In this document: one piece after another, positions 26,949-35,882 of the stretch
Position numbering within the stretch: the stretch's first letter is position 1
Layout of the letters: each line of letters begins with the position of its first letter
Assembly (NCBI RefSeq): GCF_900129405.1
Contig: NZ_FQVQ01000004.1
Span: 1-64,000 of the forward strand
DNA length: 64,000 nucleotides
Direction: 5' to 3'
Source: Flavobacterium fontis
GTDB lineage: Bacteria > Bacteroidota > Bacteroidia > Flavobacteriales > Flavobacteriaceae
Program-made: the position numbers and the translations under genes
Notes under the pieces: generated by a model
Told to the model about the DNA's origin: nothing
Databases searched by the model: none
The model's input: only the letters and a program-made list of their open reading frames with translations

Positions 26949-27725
26949 ATGAAAAAATTACTTTTACTCTCAGGTCTCGCTTTACTTTCAGCAAGTTGTG
27001 CGGTAGTCCGTCCCGGCGAGGTCGGCATTCGTCAGAAAATGGGAAAATTATCCGATAAAATTCACACCCAAGGCGCTGTTTTTTTCAATCCGTTTACCTC
27101 CAAAGTGGTGAAGACATCTATTCAAACTAATGATTTAGAATTGACCTTGAGTTTACCTAGTAAAGAAGGACTTAGCATCAGTTCTCAAATCTCTATCTTA
27201 TATCGTTTGGATCAAGATAAAGTGCCTAGTATTATTCGCAATTTAGGCTTAGGCTATGAAGGAATTATTTCCAATGTTTTTCGTTCTGCTTCAGCCGATG
27301 TTTGTGCCCGTTTTTTTGCCAAAGACATGCACTCGGGAATGCGTTCGAATATTGAGGAAGAAATTCGTAAACAAATGGATCTCATTCTTGGGCCACAAGG
27401 TATTCGTATTGAATCGGTATTGTTAAAAAGTATTCAACTTCCTGATGGCTTGGCCAAGTCGATAGAACGAAAATTGCAAGCTGAGCAAGAAGCCATGCGT
27501 ATGGAATTTGTATTGCAACAGGAAAAATTGGAAGCCGACCGCGTGATTATTCAGGCAAAAGGTACCCGAGATGCGCAGAAAATTCTCGCCGAAGGATTAT
27601 CGCAAGAAATCATAAAGTTGCGCAGTATTGAAGCGTTCTTGGAATTGGCAAAATCCAACAACAGTAAAATCATCATTACCGACGGCAAAGCACCGTTTTT
27701 GGTAGGAGGTGAGGAAAAGCCCTAA
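26949..27725 (+). CDS. SPFH/prohibitin-domain lipoprotein
   Basis: A 258-residue protein with lipobox LLSASC (Cys17), then VRPGEVGIRQKMGK, the typical start of a band-7/prohibitin domain, and a C-terminal coiled coil (QAEQEAMRMEFVLQQEKLEADR). Prohibitin-like proteins assemble into membrane rings; the lipid anchor here would place it on the periplasmic face or the outer membrane. A TTG-initiated frame two codons longer exists; the ATG at 26949 is preferred. It is monocistronic, with its own promoter box and a strong terminator. Confidence 0.88.
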   Translation: MKKLLLLSGLALLSASCAVVRPGEVGIRQKMGKLSDKIHTQGAVFFNPFTSKVVKTSIQTNDLELTLSLPSKEGLSISSQISILYRLDQDKVPSIIRNLGLGYEGIISNVFRSASADVCARFFAKDMHSGMRSNIEEEIRKQMDLILGPQGIRIESVLLKSIQLPDGLAKSIERKLQAEQEAMRMEFVLQQEKLEADRVIIQAKGTRDAQKILAEGLSQEIIKLRSIEAFLELAKSNNSKIIITDGKAPFLVGGEEKP

Positions 27726-27749
27726 ATTTGTTAGGTTTCTATATATATG

Positions 27750-27787
27750 GAAATGCCCCGTAGTTTTTTGCTCGGGGCATTTTTTTA
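27750..27787 (+). terminator. Rho-independent terminator after the SPFH gene
   Basis: A 10-bp perfect stem AAATGCCCCG/CGGGGCATTT is followed by a run of T. Confidence 0.85.
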
Positions 27788-27802
27788 TGTAAAAATAGAA
27801 TC

Positions 27803-29431
27803 TTAAACCTGAATTACACCTAAGTTGAATTTCTTTTCAATGGGAGCGTGATTGGCCGCTTCAATTCCCATAGAAATCCAGGTACGTGTTTCCAACGGAT
27901 CAATAATGGCATCGGTCCATAATCGCGCAGCAGCGTAGTAGGGGGAAACTTGGGCGTCGTAGCGCGCTTTGATGCGGTCAAACAATTCTTGTTCTTTCAC
28001 TTCATCAACAACCTCTCCCTTTGCTTTGAGGGATGCTGCTTCAATTTGCATCAAGACTTTAGCCGCTTGAGCACCTCCCATTACGGCCAATTCGGCACTA
28101 GGCCAAGCCACAATAAGTCGTGGGTCGTACGCTTTACCACACATAGCGTAATTACCTGCACCGTATGAATTTCCGATGACTATAGTAAACTTAGGTACCA
28201 CGGAGTTGGATACGGCATTTACCATCTTAGCGCCGTCTTTAATGATACCGCCGTGTTCACTTTTGGAGCCCACCATGAATCCGGTAACATCCTGTAAAAA
28301 CACCAACGGAATTTTCTTTTGGTTACAATTGGCGATAAATCGAGTGGCTTTATCGGCGCTATCCGAATAGATCACGCCTCCAAATTGAAGTTCGCCTTTC
28401 TTCGTTTTAGAAACCGTGCGTTGATTGGCTACAATGCCCACAGCCCAGCCGTCAATACGCGCATACCCCGTAATGATGGATTGACCGTACCCCGCTTTAT
28501 ATTCATCAAACTCCGATTGATCGACCAAACGCTTAATGATTTCCATCATGTTGTACTGATCAGCGCGTGATCTGGGTAAAATCCCATAAATATCACTCGG
28601 TTCCAAAGCTGGTTTCTCCGCTTTAATACGATCGAAACCGGCTTTTTCGTAAGCGCCTATTTTTTGAACCACACGTCGAATTCGGTCCAAAGCATCTTTG
28701 TCGTCTTTGGCTTTATAATCGGTTACCCCCGATATTTCACAGTGCGTTGTGGCGCCGCCTAAAGTTTCATTATCAATATTTTCCCCAATGGCAGCTTTGA
28801 CCAAATAGCTTCCTGCCAAGAAGATACTTCCTGTTTTATCTACAATAAGCGCTTCATCACTCATGATCGGAAGGTAGGCTCCTCCCGCCACACAACTTCC
28901 CATAACGGCTGCAATTTGGGTAATTCCCATGCTGCTCATGATGGCATTGTTACGGAAAATACGACCAAAATGTTCTTTATCGGGAAAGATTTCATCCTGC
29001 ATGGGTAAATAAACACCGGCCGAATCTACTAGATAAATGATGGGTAATCGATTTTCTATCGCAATTTCTTGGGCACGTAAGTTTTTCTTTCCGGTAATGG
29101 GAAACCAAGCACCCGCTTTTACGGTAGCATCATTGGCTACAACCATGCATTGTTTTCCGTGTATGTATCCAATTTTGACCACGACACCTCCCGAGGGACA
29201 TCCGCCATGTTCGGCATACATACCGTCCCCTGCAAAAGCACCAATTTCAATGCTTTGCGCATCTTTATCTAACAGGTAATCGATACGTTCACGCGCGGTC
29301 ATTTTGCCTTCTGCATGCAATTTTTCAATGCGTTTTTCGCCACCGCCCAATCTAACTTTTGCAAAGCGCTGTTTAAGTTCGGAAAGCAGTAATTTATTGT
29401 GGTCTTCGTTTTTATTAAAATTCAGGTCCAT
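27803..29431 (-). CDS. Acyl-CoA carboxylase, carboxyltransferase (beta) subunit
   Basis: A 542-residue carboxyltransferase of the PCC/MCC type, with two crotonase-like halves. Conserved segments include GKMTARERIDYLLD, YLVDSAGVYLP, GSCVAGGAYLP and the C-terminal YGAGNYAMCGKAYDPR. GGATTHCEISGVTDY most resembles methylcrotonyl-CoA carboxylase (leucine degradation) and related acyl-CoA carboxylases. The biotin-carrying alpha subunit is not adjacent. Propionyl-CoA or geranyl-CoA specificity cannot be excluded. Confidence 0.9.
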   Translation of the reverse strand: MDLNFNKNEDHNKLLLSELKQRFAKVRLGGGEKRIEKLHAEGKMTARERIDYLLDKDAQSIEIGAFAGDGMYAEHGGCPSGGVVVKIGYIHGKQCMVVANDATVKAGAWFPITGKKNLRAQEIAIENRLPIIYLVDSAGVYLPMQDEIFPDKEHFGRIFRNNAIMSSMGITQIAAVMGSCVAGGAYLPIMSDEALIVDKTGSIFLAGSYLVKAAIGENIDNETLGGATTHCEISGVTDYKAKDDKDALDRIRRVVQKIGAYEKAGFDRIKAEKPALEPSDIYGILPRSRADQYNMMEIIKRLVDQSEFDEYKAGYGQSIITGYARIDGWAVGIVANQRTVSKTKKGELQFGGVIYSDSADKATRFIANCNQKKIPLVFLQDVTGFMVGSKSEHGGIIKDGAKMVNAVSNSVVPKFTIVIGNSYGAGNYAMCGKAYDPRLIVAWPSAELAVMGGAQAAKVLMQIEAASLKAKGEVVDEVKEQELFDRIKARYDAQVSPYYAAARLWTDAIIDPLETRTWISMGIEAANHAPIEKKFNLGVIQV

Positions 29432-29568
29432 GGGGTTATTTTTTTGCGTCGCTAAAGTACGAAAACGATTGAAATTGGACTAATCACCAAAAATGTTCTA
29501 TATTAACTTATTGTAAAAAAATAACGGGGACTTGTTTTTTTGTTAATGTTAATTTAACATTACGGCTC

Positions 29569-29576
29569 TAATTTTG
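29569..29576 (+). promoter_or_regulatory. Putative -7 box TAATTTTG for the phosphate-uptake operon
   Basis: A perfect TAnnTTTG match. It contains the TTG that opens the longest frame of the DUF47 gene, which favours the ATG at 29598. Confidence 0.5.
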
Positions 29577-29597
29577 CGACATAAAAATCAACAAAAC

Positions 29598-30242
29598 ATG
29601 ACACTTAACAGCATATTTCAATTCTTAGTTCCTAAAGATAAAAAATTCTTTCCATTATTCGAACAAGCCTCAAAAAACTTGACATTGATGGCAAGTACAT
29701 TGCATGATGCCGTCAATGCTCCAAAGGCGGAGCGTGAAGAATTATTTCGCAAGGTTGAGGAATTGGAAGCTATAATTGAAGATATTGCTCATAAAACACA
29801 CTTAGAGTTAAGTCGCAATTTTATCACGCCATTTGACCGTGAAGATATCCATTCGTTAATTAAATCCATCGACAACGTAGCCGATAATATGCACGGTGGC
29901 GCCAGTCGTATTCGTTTGTATCAAGTAGATAAAATCACCAAATCCATTCGGAAGTTAACCGAAATCAATTTGGAAGCTTGTCAGTTAATTGAAGTCGGGA
30001 TTAAAGAATTAAAAGACCTAAAAAACCCAAAAGCCATTAAAGATACCTGTAAAAAAATCAATCGTTTGGAAAGCAAAGCAGATGCAGTTTTTGATAAAGC
30101 GGTGGCTGATATTTTTGAAAATGAAACCGATGCCAAAAACATCATCAAATACAAAGAAGTATTATCCTCTCTAGAAATGGCTTCTGACAAGTGCAAAAGC
30201 GTTTCCAATGTGATGGAACAAATTTCTGTGAAACACTCTTAA
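29598..30242 (+). CDS. DUF47 (PhoU-like) phosphate transport regulator
   Basis: A 214-residue all-helical protein of the DUF47/TIGR00153 family, related to PhoU. It has segments such as FFPLFEQASKNL and a repeated HxxE-rich helix pattern (EREELFRKVEELE). Members are nearly always encoded beside a PiT phosphate transporter and modulate it; the PiT gene starts 12 bases downstream here. Start: ATG 29598 (MTLNSIFQFL), not the TTG at 29574 inside the promoter box. Confidence 0.9.
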   Translation: MTLNSIFQFLVPKDKKFFPLFEQASKNLTLMASTLHDAVNAPKAEREELFRKVEELEAIIEDIAHKTHLELSRNFITPFDREDIHSLIKSIDNVADNMHGGASRIRLYQVDKITKSIRKLTEINLEACQLIEVGIKELKDLKNPKAIKDTCKKINRLESKADAVFDKAVADIFENETDAKNIIKYKEVLSSLEMASDKCKSVSNVMEQISVKHS

Positions 30243-30254
30243 TCAATAGGATTC

Positions 30255-31577
30255 ATGGAATTTACCTTATTAATTCTCATTATCTTTTTGGCGCTTGCCT
30301 TCGATTATATCAATGGATTCCACGATGCCGCCAATTCGATAGCTACCATTGTTGCTACGAAAGTGTTGACTCCCTTTCAAGCAGTACTCTGGGCAGCGTT
30401 TTTTAATTTTTTAGCCTACTGGGTCTTTGGTTTTGGAGTGGCCGATACGGTGGCCAAAACCGCTAAAACCAGTAGTTTAGACTTAACGGTACTATTAGCC
30501 GGAATTTTAGCCGCTATCGTTTGGAACTTATTAACCTGGTGGAAGGGAATTCCTTCCTCATCATCACATACCTTAATTGGTGGGTTTGCAGGCGCTGCCA
30601 TTGCCCATGGGTTTTCGGGCAAAGTAACTGATTTAGAACATGCCGGTTGGAATATTGTTTCTTGGTATAAATACAAAGAAGGAGATCTGTTGCCCAGTGG
30701 TGTTTTGATTGTTATTTGTTTTATTGTCTTAGCACCCCTCGTCGGAATGTTTATTTCCTACTGCCTGTCGTTGTGGATGATGTACTCTTCGCGCAAAGCC
30801 ATTGGTCCTAAAGTATTTACGGTAGCCTTAATGCTTTTGGTTTTTTGGTTTTTATCAACGGTAATGATTGGGTATGAGTCGATTGAAAAGCCTCGTTTTG
30901 AAAGTCATTTTTGGTCGGTGGTAACCGAACCACACAACATCAAATGGTTATTGGTAGCTGTTATTTTTTATAGTTTAGCCATTTTCAACCTTATTTTTAG
31001 CTCGTATTCTGCGGCCAAAGCGGAGTCCGTATTGAAAAAAATGCAGTTGTTGTCCTCGGCTGCTTTTAGTTTGGGGCACGGCGGGAATGACTCACAAAAA
31101 GTGATGGGAATTATTGCTGCTGCGGTGGCGGTTTATTTAAATACCACCCACCAAGAAGTAATGACGATGCCCGAGTGGTTGCGTGTAGTTTTACCCAATG
31201 AAGAAGAGGGAATCAAAAGTCAGATGCCCGAATGGATTCCACTTACCTGTTATACCGTAATTGCGTTAGGAACTTTAAGTGGGGGGTGGAAAATTGTGAA
31301 AACCATGGGATCCAAAATCACCAAAGTAAATGCATTTGAAGGCGTAGTGGCAGAATCTGCAGGGGCGTTGACCTTATTTTCTACGGAGCATTTTAAAATA
31401 CCAGTTTCTACAACGCACACCATCACCGGTTCGATTATTGGGGTAGGAGTAACCAAACGTATCTCAGCTGTTCGCTGGGGTGTTACGGTTAATTTACTCT
31501 GGGCCTGGATATTAACCATACCTGTATCGGCCCTTATGGCTGCGCTTTTCTATTATTTAGTTAATTTGATTTTGTAA
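30255..31577 (+). CDS. Inorganic phosphate transporter, PiT family
   Basis: A 440-residue polytopic protein with the duplicated PiT signatures GFHDAANSIATIVATK near the N-terminus and LGHGGNDSQKVMG in the second half, plus STTHTITGSIIGVG near the end. It imports phosphate with a cation. Eleven or so hydrophobic segments are visible. It forms an operon with the DUF47 gene and ends with a terminator before the porin gene. Confidence 0.93.
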   Translation: MEFTLLILIIFLALAFDYINGFHDAANSIATIVATKVLTPFQAVLWAAFFNFLAYWVFGFGVADTVAKTAKTSSLDLTVLLAGILAAIVWNLLTWWKGIPSSSSHTLIGGFAGAAIAHGFSGKVTDLEHAGWNIVSWYKYKEGDLLPSGVLIVICFIVLAPLVGMFISYCLSLWMMYSSRKAIGPKVFTVALMLLVFWFLSTVMIGYESIEKPRFESHFWSVVTEPHNIKWLLVAVIFYSLAIFNLIFSSYSAAKAESVLKKMQLLSSAAFSLGHGGNDSQKVMGIIAAAVAVYLNTTHQEVMTMPEWLRVVLPNEEEGIKSQMPEWIPLTCYTVIALGTLSGGWKIVKTMGSKITKVNAFEGVVAESAGALTLFSTEHFKIPVSTTHTITGSIIGVGVTKRISAVRWGVTVNLLWAWILTIPVSALMAALFYYLVNLIL

Positions 31578-31582
31578 ATAAA

Positions 31583-31611
31583 TAAGTCACCCAATGCGGT
31601 GACTTTTTTTT
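31583..31611 (+). terminator. Rho-independent terminator after the PiT gene
   Basis: An 8-bp stem AAGTCACC/GGTGACTT with a 6-base loop is followed by eight T. Confidence 0.82.
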
Positions 31612-31659
31612 GCTTTATGTTTAATTTTCTTTCTAACTTGTACGCCAATAGATTGTTTT

Positions 31660-32895
31660 ATGGGAATGCAATTCAGACCGTATTTTTTTCTTCTTTTTAT
31701 TTTGATTTTTACCAAGAGTTGGGCCCAACCCGTTTTGGAAAAAAATAAGAGTGATAACGACCTGAAATTATCCACGTTGCCGTATTATAGTTTTGGTAAA
31801 GGATTGGGACTAACAGCACCCGATAGTTTATTTCAAATGAATTTGCGTTTCCGGATTCAAAATCGGGCGTCCTATGTTAAAAATGAGTTTGAAGACGGGG
31901 GCTATGATTGGCAAATTCGTCGATTACGTCTTCGTTTTGATGGTTTTGTAGGTAGTCCAAAATTTTTATACGTCATTCAATTGTCGTTTGCCCCAGGTGA
32001 TACCGGCGAAATTCGTGAAGGGGATAATTATAATATCATTCGGGATGCGGTGATTACCTATCGTCCCAATCCGCAATGGAATTTTAGTTTCGGACAAACC
32101 AAATTACCTGGGAATCGGCAACGTATTAATTCCTCGGGGGCCTTGCAACTTACCGATCGATCGATCAATAATGCGCGTTTTAATATTGACCGTGATTTCG
32201 GATTTCAAGTCCATCATTTAAAACAACGAAGTAATCAGTTTTCTTATAATATAAAGGGAGCTTTGTCGACAGGAGAAGGGCGAAATACTACCAACGGCCC
32301 CGATAGTGGACTGGCGTTAACCGGTAAAGTCGAATTGATGCCGCTGGGTGCATTTACCAAAGATGGCGTCTATTTTGAAGGAGATTTAATTCGGGAAGCC
32401 AAACCCAAACTTTTTTTCTCTGCTGCCTTTCAGCAAAATAACAATGCCCAACGTACGCAAGGGCAACTCGGTGACGATTTGTTTCAAGCGCGAACGTTAA
32501 AGTCGGTTTTGCTAGACGGTATGTTTAAATACAAAGGATTTGCAGCGATGGCAACGTACATGTCGCGAACTACAACGCGAAATGCTATAACCGTCAATCC
32601 GCTCGATCCTACCCAAACGCGTTTTGTCTATGTGGGCAGTGGATTTGATTATCAATGCAGTTATTTAACACCGTCAAATTACGAGTTTATAGCCCGTTAT
32701 TCAACCCAAAAAGTCGGTGCTGATATCGTCAATTTAGCACCCGATACGCAAGAATACACCTTAGGTCTCACAAAGTATGTTTGGGAACATGCCTTCAAAA
32801 TTCAGGCTGAAGTTACCTATGACCGCCTTCAGTTTTCACAAGGCAGTGAGCAAAACAACTGGTATGTTCGATTTCAAATCGAAATGGGGATATAG
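31660..32895 (+). CDS. Phosphate-selective porin O/P-like outer-membrane protein
   Basis: A 411-residue porin with a signal peptide (about 1-24, ending TKSWAQ) and a barrel with alternating aromatic/hydrophobic strands. The RRLRLRFDGFVGSPKFLYVIQLSFAPG stretch near residue 85 is typical of the porin O/P family. It probably supplies phosphate across the outer membrane, consistent with the DUF47-PiT genes just upstream. A terminator separates it from PiT, so it may be expressed separately or by read-through. ATG 31660 or 31666 are both possible. Confidence 0.87.
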   Translation: MGMQFRPYFFLLFILIFTKSWAQPVLEKNKSDNDLKLSTLPYYSFGKGLGLTAPDSLFQMNLRFRIQNRASYVKNEFEDGGYDWQIRRLRLRFDGFVGSPKFLYVIQLSFAPGDTGEIREGDNYNIIRDAVITYRPNPQWNFSFGQTKLPGNRQRINSSGALQLTDRSINNARFNIDRDFGFQVHHLKQRSNQFSYNIKGALSTGEGRNTTNGPDSGLALTGKVELMPLGAFTKDGVYFEGDLIREAKPKLFFSAAFQQNNNAQRTQGQLGDDLFQARTLKSVLLDGMFKYKGFAAMATYMSRTTTRNAITVNPLDPTQTRFVYVGSGFDYQCSYLTPSNYEFIARYSTQKVGADIVNLAPDTQEYTLGLTKYVWEHAFKIQAEVTYDRLQFSQGSEQNNWYVRFQIEMGI

Positions 32896-32916
32896 TTTTA
32901 TTTAAAATACGCCACT

Positions 32917-33681
32917 ATGATTCAAAAATGGCTTTCTCTTTTCTGCTTTTTTACTCTTGTAAGTAACGCCCAACTCAAGTCGGTCTCTTATGTTGATGAA
33001 GCGCAAGCATTAGAGGGTTTGGCGGGAATTCCTCAAAAAGAGGTCGCTGAAAAACGCGGAGTCTTGATTCTTCCCGCATGGATGGGAATTGATTCACATG
33101 CACAAGAAAGTGCTGAGAAACTCCAGAAAATGGGATTTTATACCTTCGTTGCCGATATTTATGGGGTCGACCAACGCCCTAAAAATTTTAAAGAAGCCTC
33201 AGAAAAGGCAGGGTACTATAAGAAGAATTTTTTGGCTTATCAAAAACGAATTCAACTCGCTTACAATCAATTGGTACAATTGGGTGTGCCTTCGAAAAAT
33301 ATTGTGGTAATGGGGTATTGTTTTGGAGGAACTGGGGCTTTGGAAGCCGCTCGAATGAATTTACCCGTTAGAGGCGTTGTTAGTTTTCATGGCGGGTTAG
33401 GACACGATGCCACACGTCCCACTGAAAACATTAATACTCGTGTTTTAGTCCTGCATGGCGCTGATGATCCTTACGTTTCGCAAGAAGAAATCAAAACTTT
33501 TCAGGAGGAAATGCGCATCGCCAAAGCTGACTGGGAAATGATTTATTATGCCAACGCAGTGCACTCGTTTACGGATAAAGGAGCAGGAACTGATAACAAA
33601 AGGGGAGCGGCCTATAACGAAAAGGCTGCCATACGCTCTTGGAATCGGATGGTACAATTTCTCCGGGAAGTTTTTGAATAA
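32917..33681 (+). CDS. Secreted dienelactone hydrolase-family protein
   Basis: A 254-residue alpha/beta hydrolase with a signal peptide (MIQKWLSLFCFFTLVSNA). The nucleophile elbow is GYCFGGTG, with Cys as in dienelactone hydrolase, followed by the acid in LHGADDPYV and the catalytic His in AVHSFTD. The substrate is unknown; export to the periplasm argues against the classical catechol pathway role. It lies 21 bases after the porin stop and is probably co-transcribed. Confidence 0.88.
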   Translation: MIQKWLSLFCFFTLVSNAQLKSVSYVDEAQALEGLAGIPQKEVAEKRGVLILPAWMGIDSHAQESAEKLQKMGFYTFVADIYGVDQRPKNFKEASEKAGYYKKNFLAYQKRIQLAYNQLVQLGVPSKNIVVMGYCFGGTGALEAARMNLPVRGVVSFHGGLGHDATRPTENINTRVLVLHGADDPYVSQEEIKTFQEEMRIAKADWEMIYYANAVHSFTDKGAGTDNKRGAAYNEKAAIRSWNRMVQFLREVFE

Positions 33682-33684
33682 AAA

Positions 33685-33710
33685 AACGGCCTATCGCTAG
33701 ACCGTTATTT
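33685..33710. terminator. Hairpin between convergent hydrolase and prfB genes
   Basis: An imperfect 9-bp stem AACGGCCTA/TAGACCGTT with a 4-base loop. A runs lie before it and a short T tract after it, so it probably acts in both directions. Confidence 0.55.
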
Positions 33711-33712
33711 CC

Positions 33713-34808
33713 TTACGTTTCTTTTTGTCCCATCATCATCAAATACGCTTTTAAGAACGCATCGATTTCTCCATTCATGACGGCATCGACATCACTTGTT
33801 TCTTGCCCAGTGCGCACGTCTTTCACCAATTTGTAGGGATGCATCACATAATTACGAATTTGTGAACCCCACTCGATTTTCATTTTTCCTGCTTCAATAT
33901 CGGCCCGTTGTTCCATGCGTTTTTTCAACTCGATTTCATACAATTGCGAGCGTAACATTTGCATGGCACGTTCCCGGTTGTCGTGTTGTGAACGCGTCTC
34001 AGAACACTGAATTTGAATTCCTGTAGGTTTGTGAAGTAATTGAACTTTGGTTTCCACTTTATTGACATTTTGTCCTCCGGCTCCACTTGATCGTGCGGTA
34101 GTAATTTCTATATCGGCAGGACTAATGGCGATCTCAATGGTATCGTCAACCAAAGGGTACACATACACTGAGGCAAACGAGGTATGGCGTTTGGCATTAC
34201 TATCAAAAGGAGAAATCCGCACCAATCGATGCACTCCATTTTCACCTTTTAAATAACCAAAAGCAAAATCGCCTTCAAATTCAAGGGTCACTGTTTTTAT
34301 TCCTGCAACGTCGCCTTCTTGAAAATTCAATTCTTTGATTTTATAGCCTTGCTTTTCGCCCCACATCAGGTACATACGCATCAACAATGAAGCCCAATCA
34401 CAACTTTCTGTACCACCAGCGCCCGCGGTAATTTGCAACACGGCACTCATTGAATCCCCTTCATCCGAAAGCATGTTTCGGAATTCTAAGTCCTCAATCT
34501 GATGTAACGTCAACGCATACTGCGTATCTAATTCTTCCTCGCTAGCATCGCCCTCTTTAAAGAATTCATAGGTGATTTGAAGTTCCTCCGCATAATTTTC
34601 TGCTTTGGTAAAATCTTCTACCCACTTTTTCTTGGAGCGCAAATTGCGAACGATTAGTTCGGCTTGTTTGGCATTATTCCAAAAGTCGGGTGCAAAGGTT
34701 TTCTCTTCCTCGTTGGAGATTTCGATCAATTTGGCATCAATGTCAAAGATACCTCCTCAACGCACCTAGGCGTTCTACAATACCTTTGATTTGTTCGGTA
34801 TTTGTCAT
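33713..34808 (-). CDS. prfB: Peptide chain release factor 2, expressed by programmed +1 frameshift
   Basis: The gene spans two frames. The zero frame starts at ATG 34808, reads 21 codons ([20 protein letters not shown] plus Leu), and stops at TGA 34745-34743. After a +1 shift at CTT-TGA-C it continues as [15 protein letters not shown] to 33713, giving about 364 residues. The internal Shine-Dalgarno-like AGGAGG (34757-34752) sits at the canonical distance before CTTTGAC. RF2 domains are clear: the GGQ loop [14 protein letters not shown], and an SPF-type anticodon tripeptide in [10 protein letters not shown]2 releases peptides at UGA and UAA and autoregulates by this frameshift. Confidence 0.95.
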
Positions 34809-34817
34809 AAATTAATG

Positions 34818-34825
34818 TAGTTTTG
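34818..34825 (+). promoter_or_regulatory. Putative -7 box TAGTTTTG for threonine aldolase
   Basis: A TAnnTTTG match 31 bases before ATG 34857, with a TTG at 34791 (24-base spacer). It faces the opposite-strand box of prfB. Confidence 0.42.
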
Positions 34826-34831
34826 TAGCCG

Positions 34832-34839
34832 CAAAAGTA
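34832..34839 (-). promoter_or_regulatory. Putative -7 box TACTTTTG for prfB
   Basis: A TAnnTTTG match 23 bases before the prfB ATG. Its predicted transcription start overlaps the plus-strand box at 34818-34825. Confidence 0.45.
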
Positions 34840-34856
34840 AAGCATTGTTGTCGGAT

Positions 34857-35882
34857 ATGGAAATTAATTTAGTCAGCGATACCGTTACCAAACCCACCCA
34901 AGAAATGTTGCAATTTATGTTTCGGGCCAAAGTAGGGGATGATGTCTATAAACAAGACCCTTCAGTTAATGAATTGGAGGAAGCGGTAGCCCATCTGTTT
35001 GGTATGGAAGCGGCTTTGTTTTTTCCGAGTGGCACCATGGCCAATCAAACTGCAATTAAATTGCATACCCAACCGGGTGAGCAAGTCATTTGCGATAAGT
35101 ATTCACACATTTATCATTACGAGGGCGGAGGAGCTTCCTTTAATAGTGGGGTTTCTTGCTGTCTTGTCGACGGAACCCGCGGAATGATTACCGCCGAGCA
35201 AGTTCGCGCTTCAATCAATGACCCCGAGTTTTATCACGCCCCAAAAACGGCTCTAGTAAGTATCGAAAACACGACCAATAAAGGCGGTGGAGCTTGTTAT
35301 GAAGTACTTGAATTAAAGCGTATTAAACAAGTTTGTGTTGAGTATAACTTGAAATACCATTTGGATGGGGCACGTCTTTGGAATGCGTTGGTGGCCAAGA
35401 AACAACATCCCAAACAGTTTGGGGAGTTATTTGATACTATCTCGGTCTGTTTGTCAAAAGGGTTAGGTGCACCGGTAGGATCCCTATTGTTGGGAACCAA
35501 GGCCGATATGAAAAGAGCGCTTCGTATTCGTAAAATTTTTGGGGGTGGAATGCGTCAAGCAGGATACTTAGCTGCCGCCGGCATGTATGCCCTACAAAAT
35601 CATATTTTGCGATTGGAAGAAGACCACAAACGCGCGCAAGAACTGGGTGCTTTGTTGGCCACATTACCTTGGGTAGCCAAAGTGGAACCTATTGAAACCA
35701 ATATAATTATCTTTTCCGTTCGTCCCACATTGGATGAGCAATGGGTAATTGATAAACTCAAACAGAAAAATATCCATATCAGTTCAATGGGGCCAGGAAA
35801 ACTGCGAATAGTGACCCATTTGGACTATAAACAAGTGATGCATAGCTATGTAATGGAGCATTTGGGGAAACTCATATTTTAG
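34857..35882 (+). CDS. Low-specificity L-threonine aldolase
   Basis: This 341-residue PLP enzyme of the fold-type I beta-eliminating lyase family interconverts threonine or allo-threonine with glycine and acetaldehyde. Visible motifs: INLVSDTVTKPT at the start, FPSGTMANQTAI, the HLDGARLWNAL segment, and the PLP lysine in SVCLSKGLGAPVG (about residue 201). The longest frame begins at TTG 34845; ATG 34857 (MEINLVSDT) is the family start. Its last 11 bases overlap the convergent TauE/SafE gene. Confidence 0.92.
   Translation: MEINLVSDTVTKPTQEMLQFMFRAKVGDDVYKQDPSVNELEEAVAHLFGMEAALFFPSGTMANQTAIKLHTQPGEQVICDKYSHIYHYEGGGASFNSGVSCCLVDGTRGMITAEQVRASINDPEFYHAPKTALVSIENTTNKGGGACYEVLELKRIKQVCVEYNLKYHLDGARLWNALVAKKQHPKQFGELFDTISVCLSKGLGAPVGSLLLGTKADMKRALRIRKIFGGGMRQAGYLAAAGMYALQNHILRLEEDHKRAQELGALLATLPWVAKVEPIETNIIIFSVRPTLDEQWVIDKLKQKNIHISSMGPGKLRIVTHLDYKQVMHSYVMEHLGKLIF

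Noticed and set aside
33713..34729. prfB truncated or broken by a sequencing error
   Set aside because: The in-frame TGA lies in the canonical AGGAGG...CTTTGAC frameshift context, so it is regulatory.
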